From Lautropia sp. (GTDB lineage Bacteria > Pseudomonadota > Gammaproteobacteria > Burkholderiales > Burkholderiaceae_E): a DNA stretch of 64,000 nucleotides. Positions 55,442 through 64,000 of the stretch are shown one piece after another. Where the stretch lies: positions 1 to 64,000 of the forward strand of contig JAUNAC010000001.1 of assembly GCA_030527825.1 (NCBI GenBank), read 5' to 3'. The notes under the pieces were generated by a model, which saw only the letters and a list, made by a program, of their open reading frames with translations, did no database searches and had not been told where the DNA came from. The translations under genes and the position numbers were made by a program. Within the stretch, counting starts at the first letter, position 1. Each line of letters opens with the position of its first letter.

Positions 55442-56476
55442 CTGCTCTCCATCATCATCATTTCCCGAAACCAGGTCGAAACAATCGATATGTGTCTGGA
55501 CAGTGTCCTGGCCGCAACCAGGTCTGCTGGGCTTGAGCACTTTGAGATTGTTTTCGTAGACTCAAAATCCACGGATGGAACTCCCGAGCGCGTCCGGGAG
55601 CGTCTTGGCAGGGATGTGACCATTGTTCGCCTGTCCGGCTACACCAATGCCGCCATTGCACGCAATGCCGGCACAGCGGTAGCCAAGGGCGATGCCTTTT
55701 TCTTCATCGACGGCGACATGGAAGTTGGCCCGGACTTCCTCAAAGTCGCTATTGGCCCCGATGGTCAGCCGGTTCATGACGTGACGTCCGGACAGCTACC
55801 CGAGAAGTTCTACGATCCGAACGGTCATTTCCTGACGGATGGCCCTGATCGCTACAAGGTACGGGCCAGCGGCTACCGTTCTGAGCTGGGGGGAATCTCG
55901 CTGATCAAACGGGAAGCCTTCGAGAAAGTAGGCGGGTTCATGACGGAAATGCGTGTCAACGAAGACCAGGAGCTCGGGCTGCGGCTATGTGCCGCCGGTT
56001 ACCGGATCTATGCCTTTGCCACCGTCATGGCGACCCATCACACTGTCGACTATTTCCAGTGGCACCGGCTTGGCCGGATGCTGCTCGATGGCAGCATGTG
56101 CTATCCCGGCGTCGTCTTCCGACGTCACTGGCTGAATCGTAGCTACTGGCCTTTGCTGATCTCCCATCAGCGCCCGACGGCCGTCTTTGCGCTATCCCTG
56201 TTGCTGGCGATCTTCGCAAGTCCGTGGTGGATTCTGCTGTTCGTGGGCTATATCGTGGCCAAGAACCTCCGGCGGCCGGGCGTCAGTTTCCTGCAGGATC
56301 TGGCCGGCACCGCTGCCCGCAGCTCTGGCTTTCTGATTGGCGTACCGTTCTTCTACCCCCACCACATCGACAACGCTGATATTCACTATACCGTACTGGA
56401 GTACCCGGAACCCTTGAAGACGAGCCCCAAGGCGGCTGCTTCCGGTGCACAGGATGGTCGCGCATCGGCGACCTGA
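55442..56476 (+). CDS. GT2-family glycosyltransferase with apparent CTG start
   Basis: The family's first beta strand, SIIIISRNQVETI, is encoded upstream of the first ATG (55490), so that ATG is too late. No ATG, GTG or TTG occurs in frame between it and the preceding stop. A CTG at 55442 has AGGAGG (55431-55436) five bases upstream and gives MLSIIIISRNQ. The body shows the GT-A motifs VDSKSTDGT, IDGDMEVGP (DxD type) and NEDQELGLRL. Two hydrophobic segments follow near the C-terminus. It is co-directional with the GT14-like gene after 236 bases without a gene. Confidence 0.82.
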   Translation: MLSIIIISRNQVETIDMCLDSVLAATRSAGLEHFEIVFVDSKSTDGTPERVRERLGRDVTIVRLSGYTNAAIARNAGTAVAKGDAFFFIDGDMEVGPDFLKVAIGPDGQPVHDVTSGQLPEKFYDPNGHFLTDGPDRYKVRASGYRSELGGISLIKREAFEKVGGFMTEMRVNEDQELGLRLCAAGYRIYAFATVMATHHTVDYFQWHRLGRMLLDGSMCYPGVVFRRHWLNRSYWPLLISHQRPTAVFALSLLLAIFASPWWILLFVGYIVAKNLRRPGVSFLQDLAGTAARSSGFLIGVPFFYPHHIDNADIHYTVLEYPEPLKTSPKAAASGAQDGRASAT

Positions 56477-56665
56477 ACGCACAGCGTCGCCATCCCTTCG
56501 TCCAAAGCGCCCTGCCCCTGGTATGGGCGCTTTTTCATGCGTACCTCCGCGACCGGTACGAACGGCCCAGGCGCCGGCAGCCGATTGATCGTTAGAATGA
56601 AGTCTGCGCCGGCCCCCTGACAGACCAAGCGTCATCGACATGGCGCTCGACCTCCTGAATAGACC

Positions 56666-57247
56666 ATGAGCGGCAGACCCAGAGAATTCGACGACAAGGC
56701 GGTCATCGAGGCCGCGATGGAGGTGTTCTGGTCCAACGGCTATGAAGCGGCGTCGACGCAGGAGCTGGTCGAACGCACCGGCCTGGGCAGGGGCAGCCTG
56801 TACAACGCCTTTGGCAGCAAGCAGGGGCTCTATCACAAAGCACTCAAGTGCTATCAGGAATATGGTATCTAGGCGCAGTCACGGATTCTGGAGAGGCCCG
56901 GCACCGTCAAGGAGCGCCTGCGCGTCCTGATGCAGCAAGGTATCGAAGACAACATGGATCCGGCCAGGCGTCGCGGCTGCATGGTTCTCTTCTCGGCGCT
57001 GGAGCGGGCCGGCAAGGATCCCGTGGTGGCACAGATCAACCAGACCCATGTGCACTGGCTGGAGCAGATGCTGTGCCAGCTGTTTGCAGAAGGACAGCGC
57101 CGCGGCGAGGTATCGGCGGAGCGTTCGGCGCTGTCGCTGGCGCGGGCTTTCATGAGCAGCTACTACGGCCTGCACCTGCTGGGCCGCTCCAGGCCACAAC
57201 AGGATTTCCTCGAAGATACGATGGAGAGCATCCTGGCGCAGTTCTGA
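56666..57247 (+). pseudogene. TetR-family regulator broken by one in-frame stop codon
   Basis: Codons 1-68 encode a complete TetR helix-turn-helix (SGRPREFDDKAVIEAAMEV, then RTGLGRGSLYNAFGSKQGLY). A TAG at 56870-56872 then interrupts the frame. The same frame continues with RILERPGTVKERL and the ligand-binding part to the stop at 57245-57247. No frameshift is needed to join the halves. One changed codon has inactivated the gene, or it is read through. The second half could start at internal codons but would lack the DNA-binding domain. Confidence 0.88.
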
Positions 57248-57334
57248 GGAGAGCCTCTCATCGCGGCTGCGCCGTTCTGCCTTATCTGGCCCTGATCTGC
57301 CGAAAAACCGGGCAGGCCGTGTGAAGTCGTCAGG

Positions 57335-57523
57335 TTGCCTGATCGGCCCGCCTGGCCGCCTGCAGCCCGGATTTCGTCGACCAGCTTAAGCAGGCGATCC
57401 CTTCGTCTTGCCCCCAAGCACCAGTCTGGCTCCCCGGACGGCCAGATGACGCACCGTTTCTTCGCCAGCTCCCGATGATGCACCAGTGATGACGATGACC
57501 TTGTCCGGGATGTTGTTGCTCAT
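57335..57523 (-). pseudogene. remnant of a short-chain dehydrogenase/reductase
   Basis: On the minus strand the first 35 codons read SNNIPDKVIVITGASSGAGE, the NAD-binding start of a classical SDR, then RHLAVRGARLVLG. An extra base in a run of five C (57411-57415, plus strand) shifts the frame to a stop. In the corrected frame it continues as ARRRDRLLKLVDEIRAAGGQ. Similarity ends soon after, so more than three quarters of the enzyme is missing. No catalytic YxxxK remains. Confidence 0.8.
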
Positions 57524-57598
57524 GCTCGTCCGCCCCTTTCAGTTGCCAGGCGACTGATGCTGCCTGGAAAAGCAACCTGCCATTGCGCCTATCCCTCA

Positions 57599-57815
57599 TC
57601 CGTCAAATGCAGCGTCGCGCATCCTTTGCGCGAGCTCGCCAGACAGAATGCAATGTTGCTGCCGTAGTCGAACGTCTCAACCTGGCCATCCTCCTTCGGC
57701 ATGACGATCTGCAGATCTTCTGCGCAGACCGTCGGGAATTCTTCAGTACACGGTCATGACAGGCGACGTCGATCATTCTCGCAACGGCCTGAACCAGCGC
57801 ATGATCGTTTTTCAT
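57599..57815 (-). pseudogene. frameshifted small reading frame of unknown family
   Basis: On the minus strand about 23 coding-like codons from the ATG at 57815 (KNDHALVQAVARMIDVACHD) are followed, in a different frame, by a coding-like stretch that includes EDLQIVMPKEDGQVETFDYG and ends at a stop near 57599. The composition of the second part looks like genuine protein, but I recognise no family. One small insertion or deletion would rejoin the two. Confidence 0.45.
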
Positions 57816-58023
57816 TCGGCATCCCCTGATCTGGCATCATCATCGATATTTGACTGATCGTTCAAGAATAACTGCAATTCACGCTCGGCCTGTGTGCCCG
57901 GTTACCTTGCCGTCTTGATGAATTGTGTCGAAAAAGGATGCCCGTTCCTTCATAACTTGGGTGCGCAACGCCCGGGCCAGCATGGCATTTTTGTTTTGTC
58001 TATTATGTATTGATCAGTCAAAT

Positions 58024-58400
58024 ATGAAATTACTCATGCAGATACCACAGTCGCCAATCCATCCATGGCCAGCTTGTGCGCTCTGCCGCAGCGCACCAGG
58101 GGCAACACAACATCAGCTTTCGCAGCGCGCGCGATTTTCCACTGTCATTCTCTGGCGTGGATGCTGAACAGGCAGGATTTCCTGCCGGGGTTAAGCAATT
58201 CTTCGCTGAGCTCGACAGCCACGACGCCGTTGTATTCGCATGCGCCGAGCACAATGGCAGCGTCGCGGCCGAGCTCAAGAATCTTCTGGACTGGGCCGTA
58301 CGCTATCCACGGTGACCAGAAGGTATTTGCGGGCAAGTCCATGCTCATTCCGAGCACATCGCCGGCCATCCGCTACTGGCAAGCAACTGATACCGGCGCG
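58024..58400 (+). pseudogene. frameshifted NAD(P)H-dependent FMN reductase
   Basis: The middle frame encodes FFAELDSHDAVVFACAEHNG and SVAAELKNLLDWAVRYP, the conserved core of NADPH-dependent FMN or quinone reductases (usual form PEYNGSxPxxLKNxxDW). The N-terminal MKLLMQ lies in another frame, and QKVFAGKSMLIPSTSP lies in a third. At least two frameshifts are needed, and the C-terminal end is lost. The enzyme cannot be made. Confidence 0.8.
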
Positions 58401-58493
58401 GCCTGCCTGCCCTGTGCAGGGTCTGGCTGCTGGATCGGCACCGGCAGCGACACGCCAAGATAACCCATGCCGACCGGAGCAGAGCACATCGGG

Positions 58494-60068
58494 TCAGACC
58501 GTCGGTGTCGCCCCGTCGGCGGCGGCCTCAGGCTGGCCGCGCTTGCGCTTGAGCACCGCCTGGAAGATACGGATTTCCTCCTGCCGGGGGCGCAGGAACA
58601 GGGCGAGAACAGCCAGATACGCCAGCGAAGCAAACAGGATGCGCCACCACCACTGCTGGAAGGCATGATAGAGCGTCACTGCCACCACAAGGCCGACACC
58701 ACTGGCGCACAGGCAGGCGAGGATATGCCGCAGATAGACCTGGTAAGGGAAACCGGTCCGCCGCAGCCAGTAACCAACCATGATATTGGCCAGCACAAGG
58801 CCGATACAGTTGGCCGCCGGCAGGGCGACAATGCCGAACCGGGGTGCCAGTGCGACGCCGAGCAACAGCGACAGCCCAAGAAACGCGTTACTGAAGACCA
58901 GAAAACCGTAGCGTTCGACGGTGTGCGAAATGTTTTCCAGCGAGTGGCGCCAGGACTCCAGAGCCATGTCCAGACACATCATGAGAATCAACACCGCTGC
59001 ATCGGAGCCATACTTGCCTTTCGAGAGCCAAAGGTAGAAATCACCCCCTCCTGCCGCAAAGAAGGTAGCGGCCAGGCCAATCAGGACCAGATTGACGGTC
59101 AGGGCAGCATTGGCCACCGTTTCCGCCTCCTTGTAGGAGCCGTTGGCCGAATAACGCGCCGCCATCACCGGGCGGATCATACCGTTAAAGAGCTGGGCAG
59201 GAAGATACCGCTGCAGCTGGTCAAAAATAGACTGGGCGAAACCGAACAGGGCCACCTGGATGGCAGAAAACTGGTTGCCGGCCACCAGCCGGTTTACCAT
59301 GCCACCATAGGGCAGGATGATCAGCCCCTGGGTATAGCCCTTGACGCCAAAGTCGATCATCCGCCGCGTATTCTTCTGCAGCCACTCACGTTGCAGCGGT
59401 ACATCGGTGTTATCTCCTGGCCGGTCGCGACTAGCCTGATAGACCCCCCAGCTCATGACAAAAGCGCCGATGGATTCGTTGACCACCTCGACAAAAATCA
59501 GATTGATCAGGCTCATTTTCTGGAACCAGACCAGCCCGAGCACCCCGATGAACTTGCCGACGGTCACCGCCGCAAAAGCGGTCTGGCCACGCTTTTGCTC
59601 CAGCATCGCCTCCAGAATCTGGAATTCAGAGTTAGATGTGGTGCGAAACAGGACAACCAGCAGATAAAGCTGCATGGGAAACAGCCAGCGCTTGAGGCTG
59701 ACCCAATCCGCCAGCCAGACCGGAAAGGCAATCAGCACCATGACAGTCAGCAGGATCAGCACCAGACGCAGACCCATGGAATAACCGATGAGCCGACGCA
59801 GCGCCCAGGCATAGCGCAGATTGAAAATCTCGGGGACGAAACGGGTGAGAATCTGGCCAGTCCCCACCGAAGTCAGCGTGAGTAGCACCTCGGTCAGGCC
59901 CAGCAGCACGGAATAGGCTGCGAATTCCTCAACAGGCAGATGACGGACGATCAGCAGCAAAGCGCCGACGCCAGCCACCGAGGTCAGTGCCTTGCCCATC
60001 AGGAAATGTTTCATGCCGGCGGCAATACGCCGCGCACTATAGGGGTTGTGATCGGCGTGTTCCGACAT
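58494..60068 (-). CDS. Wzx-type polysaccharide flippase
   Basis: The 524-residue integral membrane protein has about 12-14 hydrophobic segments and the MATE/PST-family opening KHFLMGKALTSVAGVGALLLI. It should flip lipid-linked repeat units across the inner membrane. It is separated from the glycosidase-like lipoprotein gene by 45 bases on the same strand and is probably co-transcribed with it. No Wzy polymerase is recognised in the window. Confidence 0.88.
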   Translation of the reverse strand: MSEHADHNPYSARRIAAGMKHFLMGKALTSVAGVGALLLIVRHLPVEEFAAYSVLLGLTEVLLTLTSVGTGQILTRFVPEIFNLRYAWALRRLIGYSMGLRLVLILLTVMVLIAFPVWLADWVSLKRWLFPMQLYLLVVLFRTTSNSEFQILEAMLEQKRGQTAFAAVTVGKFIGVLGLVWFQKMSLINLIFVEVVNESIGAFVMSWGVYQASRDRPGDNTDVPLQREWLQKNTRRMIDFGVKGYTQGLIILPYGGMVNRLVAGNQFSAIQVALFGFAQSIFDQLQRYLPAQLFNGMIRPVMAARYSANGSYKEAETVANAALTVNLVLIGLAATFFAAGGGDFYLWLSKGKYGSDAAVLILMMCLDMALESWRHSLENISHTVERYGFLVFSNAFLGLSLLLGVALAPRFGIVALPAANCIGLVLANIMVGYWLRRTGFPYQVYLRHILACLCASGVGLVVAVTLYHAFQQWWWRILFASLAYLAVLALFLRPRQEEIRIFQAVLKRKRGQPEAAADGATPTV

Positions 60069-60113
60069 GGTTTCTGTGGTGTGTTCTGGCAGAAAAGGAA
60101 ATCGCGGGATGTC

Positions 60114-61679
60114 TCAATGCGACGCTCGCGCAAAGGTCAATCCCGATACGGAATAGGGTGCCACAGTGTAGTGAGCCATCCCCTTGGCATCGAAGCTCAG
60201 CTCGATGGGCTGCTGTCTGGGTGCATCAATAACCTGTCGATCATAATTATTAATCTTCGGCGAACCGCCACCCAGACTGGCCAGCATGGCCTTAACATGC
60301 AGGCCCGCCAGCGCTGGTATGTGGAGCGTGATCTCGGCGGCATCCTGGTCACGGTTGATGGCCCAGACGCTGTAGTGACTGTGCGTCTGGTCGGTCATGA
60401 CCGTGCCCCGGGCGGTATAGCCACCACTGTACTTTGCCGGGTTACCGCTGGTACTGCGGGTCTCCAGCACCAGCGGCAGCTGGGTCTGGCGCAGGAGCGC
60501 ATAAGCCAGCAGAGGCAGCGACGGGTAATAGGCCGCTGTTCCCTCCGGCTGATGGAACATCGGCCAGGGGCCAGTGCTGCCATGCAGGGAATGCAGATCC
60601 CCACCCTTGACCTGTGCAAGCTGTGTGCTGGCGATGATCAGATCCGCCACGCCAAGGCTGGCGCCAAGGTCGCCCGACTGGCGCCAGTGATGGTTCCATT
60701 CTTCACCCTGCCCATCCGGCCAGCGAGCATGCTCGGTGATCCAGAAGCCCGTGGCGCGTTCAGCCACGCCACCATGCTCCGCATCTGCAATCGACTGGCA
60801 CAGGTGATCGACCCGGTTGGTGACCGGAGGGCCATCCGGCTCACCATCATAATAAAGATGCTGGGCGAATTCGGTCACGCCGTCAGCCTTGAGTCCCCGA
60901 GCAACGGCGATGTTGTACTGGGAAGCATTGATACCCTCGTCAGCCTGCGCATCAAAATCGGCCATCATGGCCACAAAACGTGCGTCGGGATCCGACTTGC
61001 GGACAGCCGCCATGACGCGCTGTGCCCGGCTTACATAACGCTCGGGCTTCCATTTTTCCCCAAAACGGTCAAGCTCGTTGCCCAGCTCCCAGCGCACGAC
61101 CTTCATGTGTCGCGCCCCGATGTAGTGAGCCAGCTCCCCGGCTTCGCCTGACAGCGTATCGACGGAAGCCAGCTTGTCGATGTCCCCTTTCAGGTTGAGC
61201 ACATACCAGACCTGACCACCGACATCGCTCACAAAATCCAGATACTCATCTACACCGAATTCGATGCGGGGCAGCTCGATCCAGTCATTGATCCGAACCG
61301 ACTTTCGCCTGGCGATATTGCCCACCGAGGTTTTCCAGCGATGATAATTGGACGTGGTGCCTCCAGGATAACGATAAAGCGCGCCGGGAAAGTGCTGCTT
61401 CAGAAAGCGGCTGACTTCCGGACGGACCCGCTGCCGCCCGGCATCCCAGAGCGACAGCTGGAACTCACTGTTTTCCAGGTTGAAGCCGAAGTACTCGGGC
61501 CCCATGGTCTTGACCACCCGATCCGACACCGTCAGGGATAGCCCGTCCTCGCCGCGATTGACCGCCACCGGCTTGCAATCTCCACTGGGCGTTACCGTGG
61601 ACTTGCAACCTGTCAGCGCCAAACCAACCGCCAGGGCCCAGGACAGCCTGTGAAGGGTACTGACTGCAGGTTTTGTCAT
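60114..61679 (-). CDS. arabinofuranosidase-like glycoside hydrolase lipoprotein
   Basis: The 521-residue protein is a lipoprotein (lipobox LTGC, about residue 25). A TIM barrel of GH39/GH51 type follows: ALYRYPGGTTSNYHRWK near residue 95, and WELGNELDRFGEKW near residue 200 with the likely acid/base glutamate. A second glutamate lies in FWITEHARW near residue 320. A C-terminal beta domain ends the protein. It probably trims or remodels the polysaccharide made by this locus. I chose the ATG at 61679. The exact family and substrate are uncertain. Confidence 0.8.
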   Translation of the reverse strand: MTKPAVSTLHRLSWALAVGLALTGCKSTVTPSGDCKPVAVNRGEDGLSLTVSDRVVKTMGPEYFGFNLENSEFQLSLWDAGRQRVRPEVSRFLKQHFPGALYRYPGGTTSNYHRWKTSVGNIARRKSVRINDWIELPRIEFGVDEYLDFVSDVGGQVWYVLNLKGDIDKLASVDTLSGEAGELAHYIGARHMKVVRWELGNELDRFGEKWKPERYVSRAQRVMAAVRKSDPDARFVAMMADFDAQADEGINASQYNIAVARGLKADGVTEFAQHLYYDGEPDGPPVTNRVDHLCQSIADAEHGGVAERATGFWITEHARWPDGQGEEWNHHWRQSGDLGASLGVADLIIASTQLAQVKGGDLHSLHGSTGPWPMFHQPEGTAAYYPSLPLLAYALLRQTQLPLVLETRSTSGNPAKYSGGYTARGTVMTDQTHSHYSVWAINRDQDAAEITLHIPALAGLHVKAMLASLGGGSPKINNYDRQVIDAPRQQPIELSFDAKGMAHYTVAPYSVSGLTFARASH

Positions 61680-62298
61680 GACGATGAACCCTTGGAGCAG
61701 GAAATGGAGTTCGGAAGGTGGCAGCCGGACAGCTGCATGCGTCGTTGGCCCCATGGGCCAGCAGTGAACGCGGGGCCGCCAGAATACCCACGCTCAGGGC
61801 GCAGTAACAGGTAACTGTGCACGCCCTCCAGAACACGAAAACCGGACAGTGGAAATGCCCGTTCCTGTCTGGCGTGCCGCCCATTGTAAGGCGAGAGACC
61901 GCACCGTGCCATTTTTGGGGCTCCCATAGGGACTTTTCCGTCAAGCGCACTGACCGGAACATCGTCCGGCGCATCCGAGGCGCCTGTCGCCTGTACGCCA
62001 CAAATAACCCGACCTGGCCTGACGGGAGTGCCCACCCTTCTTTTCATCCAGCAGGACAAAACACACAAATTTTGTTGCTTTTATTTAACAAATCGCCCAA
62101 AACACCGTCTTGACAACCCCTTTTCTGCGTGAAGTGTCGCCTTGTCTCTCACCAGATACCGCCCATCATATGTTGTTTAACAACCAAAACGGCTGTCCGT
62201 AGAGTGCTTCGCGCATATCACTTATGCGCACACCACAACGTCGACAGCCACTTCGGGGATCTGTCGGGCTTACCAACCATACGACCATCACCAGATTT
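61680..62298. other. 619-base gap upstream of the repeat lipoprotein and the glycosidase
   Basis: No convincing gene is present. A TTGACA occurs at 62110-62115 without a good partner -10 element. GTTGTT-T-AACAAC forms a short perfect inverted repeat at 62172-62184. The divergent promoters of the glycosidase-like gene and the repeat lipoprotein must lie here. Confidence 0.5.
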
Positions 62299-64000
62299 AT
62301 GGATAAGCAGCTTTTTATGCCAAGGATCGCAGACTCTCTTGCTCCTCCCGGCGCTCCCTCGACCTCATCACCCAAAGTACTTGCGGCGTTGTTCCTGAGC
62401 GCCAGTCTGCTGGCAGCCTGTGGCGGCACTGACGCCCCCCCCGGCGACAGCCCGTCAGCCACCGGCGAAGGCGCCCAGACATCGGCTTCTCAACTGGCTG
62501 CGGCATATCAGCCCGCCGCCGGCCTGACCATGCCGGACGAGCATTACACACCGCAATATCATGGCAGTAAACTGGCTAAGGCAGTCAAAGTGACGGCCAC
62601 ACAGCCGGCCATTCTGAAAGCCCCCTCATTCGGCCCCATCGGCCAGGCTGTCCGCGTCGGTCGCGCCATCACCCGTGTCGTGGGCGAATACCGCAACGGC
62701 GAACCGGTCGAAGGTCATCGTTTCTACGTTGGCGGGGGCGAAGTCGCCAACGGCCAGCAAGCCGCTTACACACCGACCGCCGCTGATCTCGGTAAGCAGA
62801 TTGTCTACCGCGAACGCGTCGTCAACCCCCTGACCGGTGAAGAAACCTGGGCAGAAAGTGCCCCGGTCACCGTGGTCAGCAGCACCGCCCCTGTCATACG
62901 CAAGGCCCCGGCCTTTGGGCCGGCTGGCCGGCAGATCCGTGTCGGCGAATCCGTCACGCGCGTTGTCGGCGACTATGATGGCGGCGAACCATTCGAAGGG
63001 TTCCGGCTGCGCAATGGTCAACCGGTCGAAAACGGCCAGCAGGCCGCTTATATCCCGGTTGCTGCGGACATCGGCCAGGTGCTGGTCTATGGGGAGCGGG
63101 TTCGCAATCCTAAAACCGGTGAAGTCATCACCGTCTACAGCCCAGAAGTCACGGTAGTCGGAGCCAACGGTCAGGTCACCGTCAGGCCAAGCAGCCCGCC
63201 ACCGGCCGCCAAGCCCAGCACCTCTACATCGGCAAGCGCCCCCCGCATGAGTGTAGCGCCCCGATTCGCCCCCCCTGGCCAGCCCCTGGTCGTCGGCGTA
63301 CCGGTAACCAGGGTCACCGGTGTCTACCAGAATGGGGTGGCATTCGAAGGATTCCGGCTGCGTAACGGAGAAGAAATCAGCAATGGCTACGCGGCCAGCT
63401 ATACGCCGGTGGCAGCCGATATCGGCCAAAAAATCATTTACGGTGAACGAGTTCGCAATCCGAAAACCGGTGAAATCAAAACCTTCTACAGCGCCGAGGT
63501 CACCGTTGTCGACGCCGCGTCACCCGCACAGCTCGTGGCGCCCAGAATTTCGGCTAGTGCCGAAGTCAAAGCCGGTACACGTCTGAATGCGGTTGCAGGC
63601 ACCTATCGGAATGGCCAGACCAGCTCCCGCCAATGGATGCGCAATGGCCAGCCCATCAGCGGCGCCACCCAGACAGCCTACACGGCCACGTCTGCAGACG
63701 TCGGCAAAAAACTAAGCTACGCCGAGCGCGTACGAAACCCGGCCAATGGCAAGAGCGCGACCTTCTACAGCGCCCCCGTCAGTGTCGTGGCCGACCACCA
63801 GTTGAGCGCCAGCACCCTGCCCCGCCTCACAACCGGCACCAAACCGGCCGTCGTGGGCCAAAAACTGGAACGGCAAATGGGCTCGTATCAGAATGGCCAT
63901 GTTCTGAATGCCATCTGGCGGGTGGATGGTATTGACAAGGGCTGGGGACCGGAATACACCCCGGCTCGTGAAGATATTGGCAAACACATCGTCTATACCG
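62299..64000 (+). CDS. repeat lipoprotein, partial at the window edge
   Basis: An open frame runs from the ATG at 62299 past the right edge. A signal peptide ends in LLAAC (Cys41), so the product is a lipoprotein. From about residue 107 it consists of Ig-like repeats of about 94 residues: units begin near residues 107, 203, 320, 414 and 507. Each has a GxYxNGxxxxxxRxxNG stretch, then YTPxxADxGxxIxYxERVxNP. A Pro/Ser/Thr-rich spacer separates units 2 and 3. It resembles surface adhesins or matrix proteins. It is divergent from the glycosidase-like gene; its position at the polysaccharide locus suggests cell surface attachment. Confidence 0.85.
   Translation, partial: MDKQLFMPRIADSLAPPGAPSTSSPKVLAALFLSASLLAACGGTDAPPGDSPSATGEGAQTSASQLAAAYQPAAGLTMPDEHYTPQYHGSKLAKAVKVTATQPAILKAPSFGPIGQAVRVGRAITRVVGEYRNGEPVEGHRFYVGGGEVANGQQAAYTPTAADLGKQIVYRERVVNPLTGEETWAESAPVTVVSSTAPVIRKAPAFGPAGRQIRVGESVTRVVGDYDGGEPFEGFRLRNGQPVENGQQAAYIPVAADIGQVLVYGERVRNPKTGEVITVYSPEVTVVGANGQVTVRPSSPPPAAKPSTSTSASAPRMSVAPRFAPPGQPLVVGVPVTRVTGVYQNGVAFEGFRLRNGEEISNGYAASYTPVAADIGQKIIYGERVRNPKTGEIKTFYSAEVTVVDAASPAQLVAPRISASAEVKAGTRLNAVAGTYRNGQTSSRQWMRNGQPISGATQTAYTATSADVGKKLSYAERVRNPANGKSATFYSAPVSVVADHQLSASTLPRLTTGTKPAVVGQKLERQMGSYQNGHVLNAIWRVDGIDKGWGPEYTPAREDIGKHIVYT

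Noticed and set aside
58467-59885. A 472-codon plus-strand open frame
   Set aside because: It is exactly antisense to the flippase gene, has a His- and Gln-rich composition without family features, and is a shadow of the GC-rich codon pattern.
59940-61151. A 403-codon plus-strand open frame
   Set aside because: It lies antisense to the flippase start and to the glycosidase-like gene; the minus-strand genes have clear motifs and this frame has none.

Overview
The window looks like a chromosome segment from a betaproteobacterium of the order Burkholderiales, most likely of the Alcaligenaceae/Bordetella type. The evidence is the gene block mltA-apaG-rpe-gph-trpE/trpG-trpD-trpC, a TctCBA tricarboxylate transporter set, a Tat-exported clade I NosZ and the general codon usage. 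The assignment is inference from gene content; no 16S sequence lies inside the window.

Layout. 1-420: promoter and antitermination leader of an rRNA operon that runs leftward out of the window. 0.45-6.7 kb: an enoyl-CoA hydratase, a tripartite tricarboxylate transporter operon (tctC-tctB-tctA) and an M61 PDZ peptidase. 6.8-16.6 kb: the rpe-gph-trpE ... trpG-trpD-trpC block on the minus strand. It is split by about 4.2 kb that carries a ClC-type channel, an O6-methylguanine-DNA methyltransferase, a 1.2-kb AT-rich stretch and a secreted protein of unknown function. 16.7-22.1 kb: apaG, mltA, dsbC, a UbiH-type hydroxylase and an alpha/beta hydrolase. 22.4 kb: tRNA-Phe with its promoter and terminator. 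23-29.7 kb: a TonB-dependent siderophore receptor paired with a periplasmic esterase, an M20 amidohydrolase with an MHS-type transporter, and a YnfA protein. 29.8-39.3 kb: a complete nitrous oxide respiration operon in the order nosZ-R-D-F-Y-L. It is preceded by two FNR/DNR-type boxes and ends in a pirin-like gene that has lost the metal ligands.

39.3-43.5 kb: a GNAT/hydrolase fusion, a small secreted protein and the stump of an aryl-polyene-type lipid cluster. A 4'-phosphopantetheinyl-transferase-like gene and an acyl carrier protein gene are both cut off at a 50-bp sequence that also occurs 20.7 kb away. 43.7-46.1 kb: an ECF sigma factor with a zinc-finger partner, a strong terminator and an OmpA-type lipoprotein. 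46.4-50.4 kb: a copper-radical oxidase of the galactose-oxidase family with a GMC oxidoreductase. 50.6-64 kb: a surface polysaccharide region with four glycosyltransferases, a HAD phosphatase, a flippase, a glycosidase-like lipoprotein and the start of a large repeat lipoprotein. It is interrupted at 56.7-58.4 kb by decayed genes: tetR with a stop codon, a frameshifted SDR, a frameshifted small ORF and a frameshifted FMN reductase.

Overall the window combines tryptophan and pentose metabolism, cell-wall and periplasm housekeeping, anaerobic N2O respiration and a remodelled polysaccharide locus. Accessory gene gain and loss is visible at three places: inside the trp block, at the aryl-polyene stump and in the polysaccharide region.
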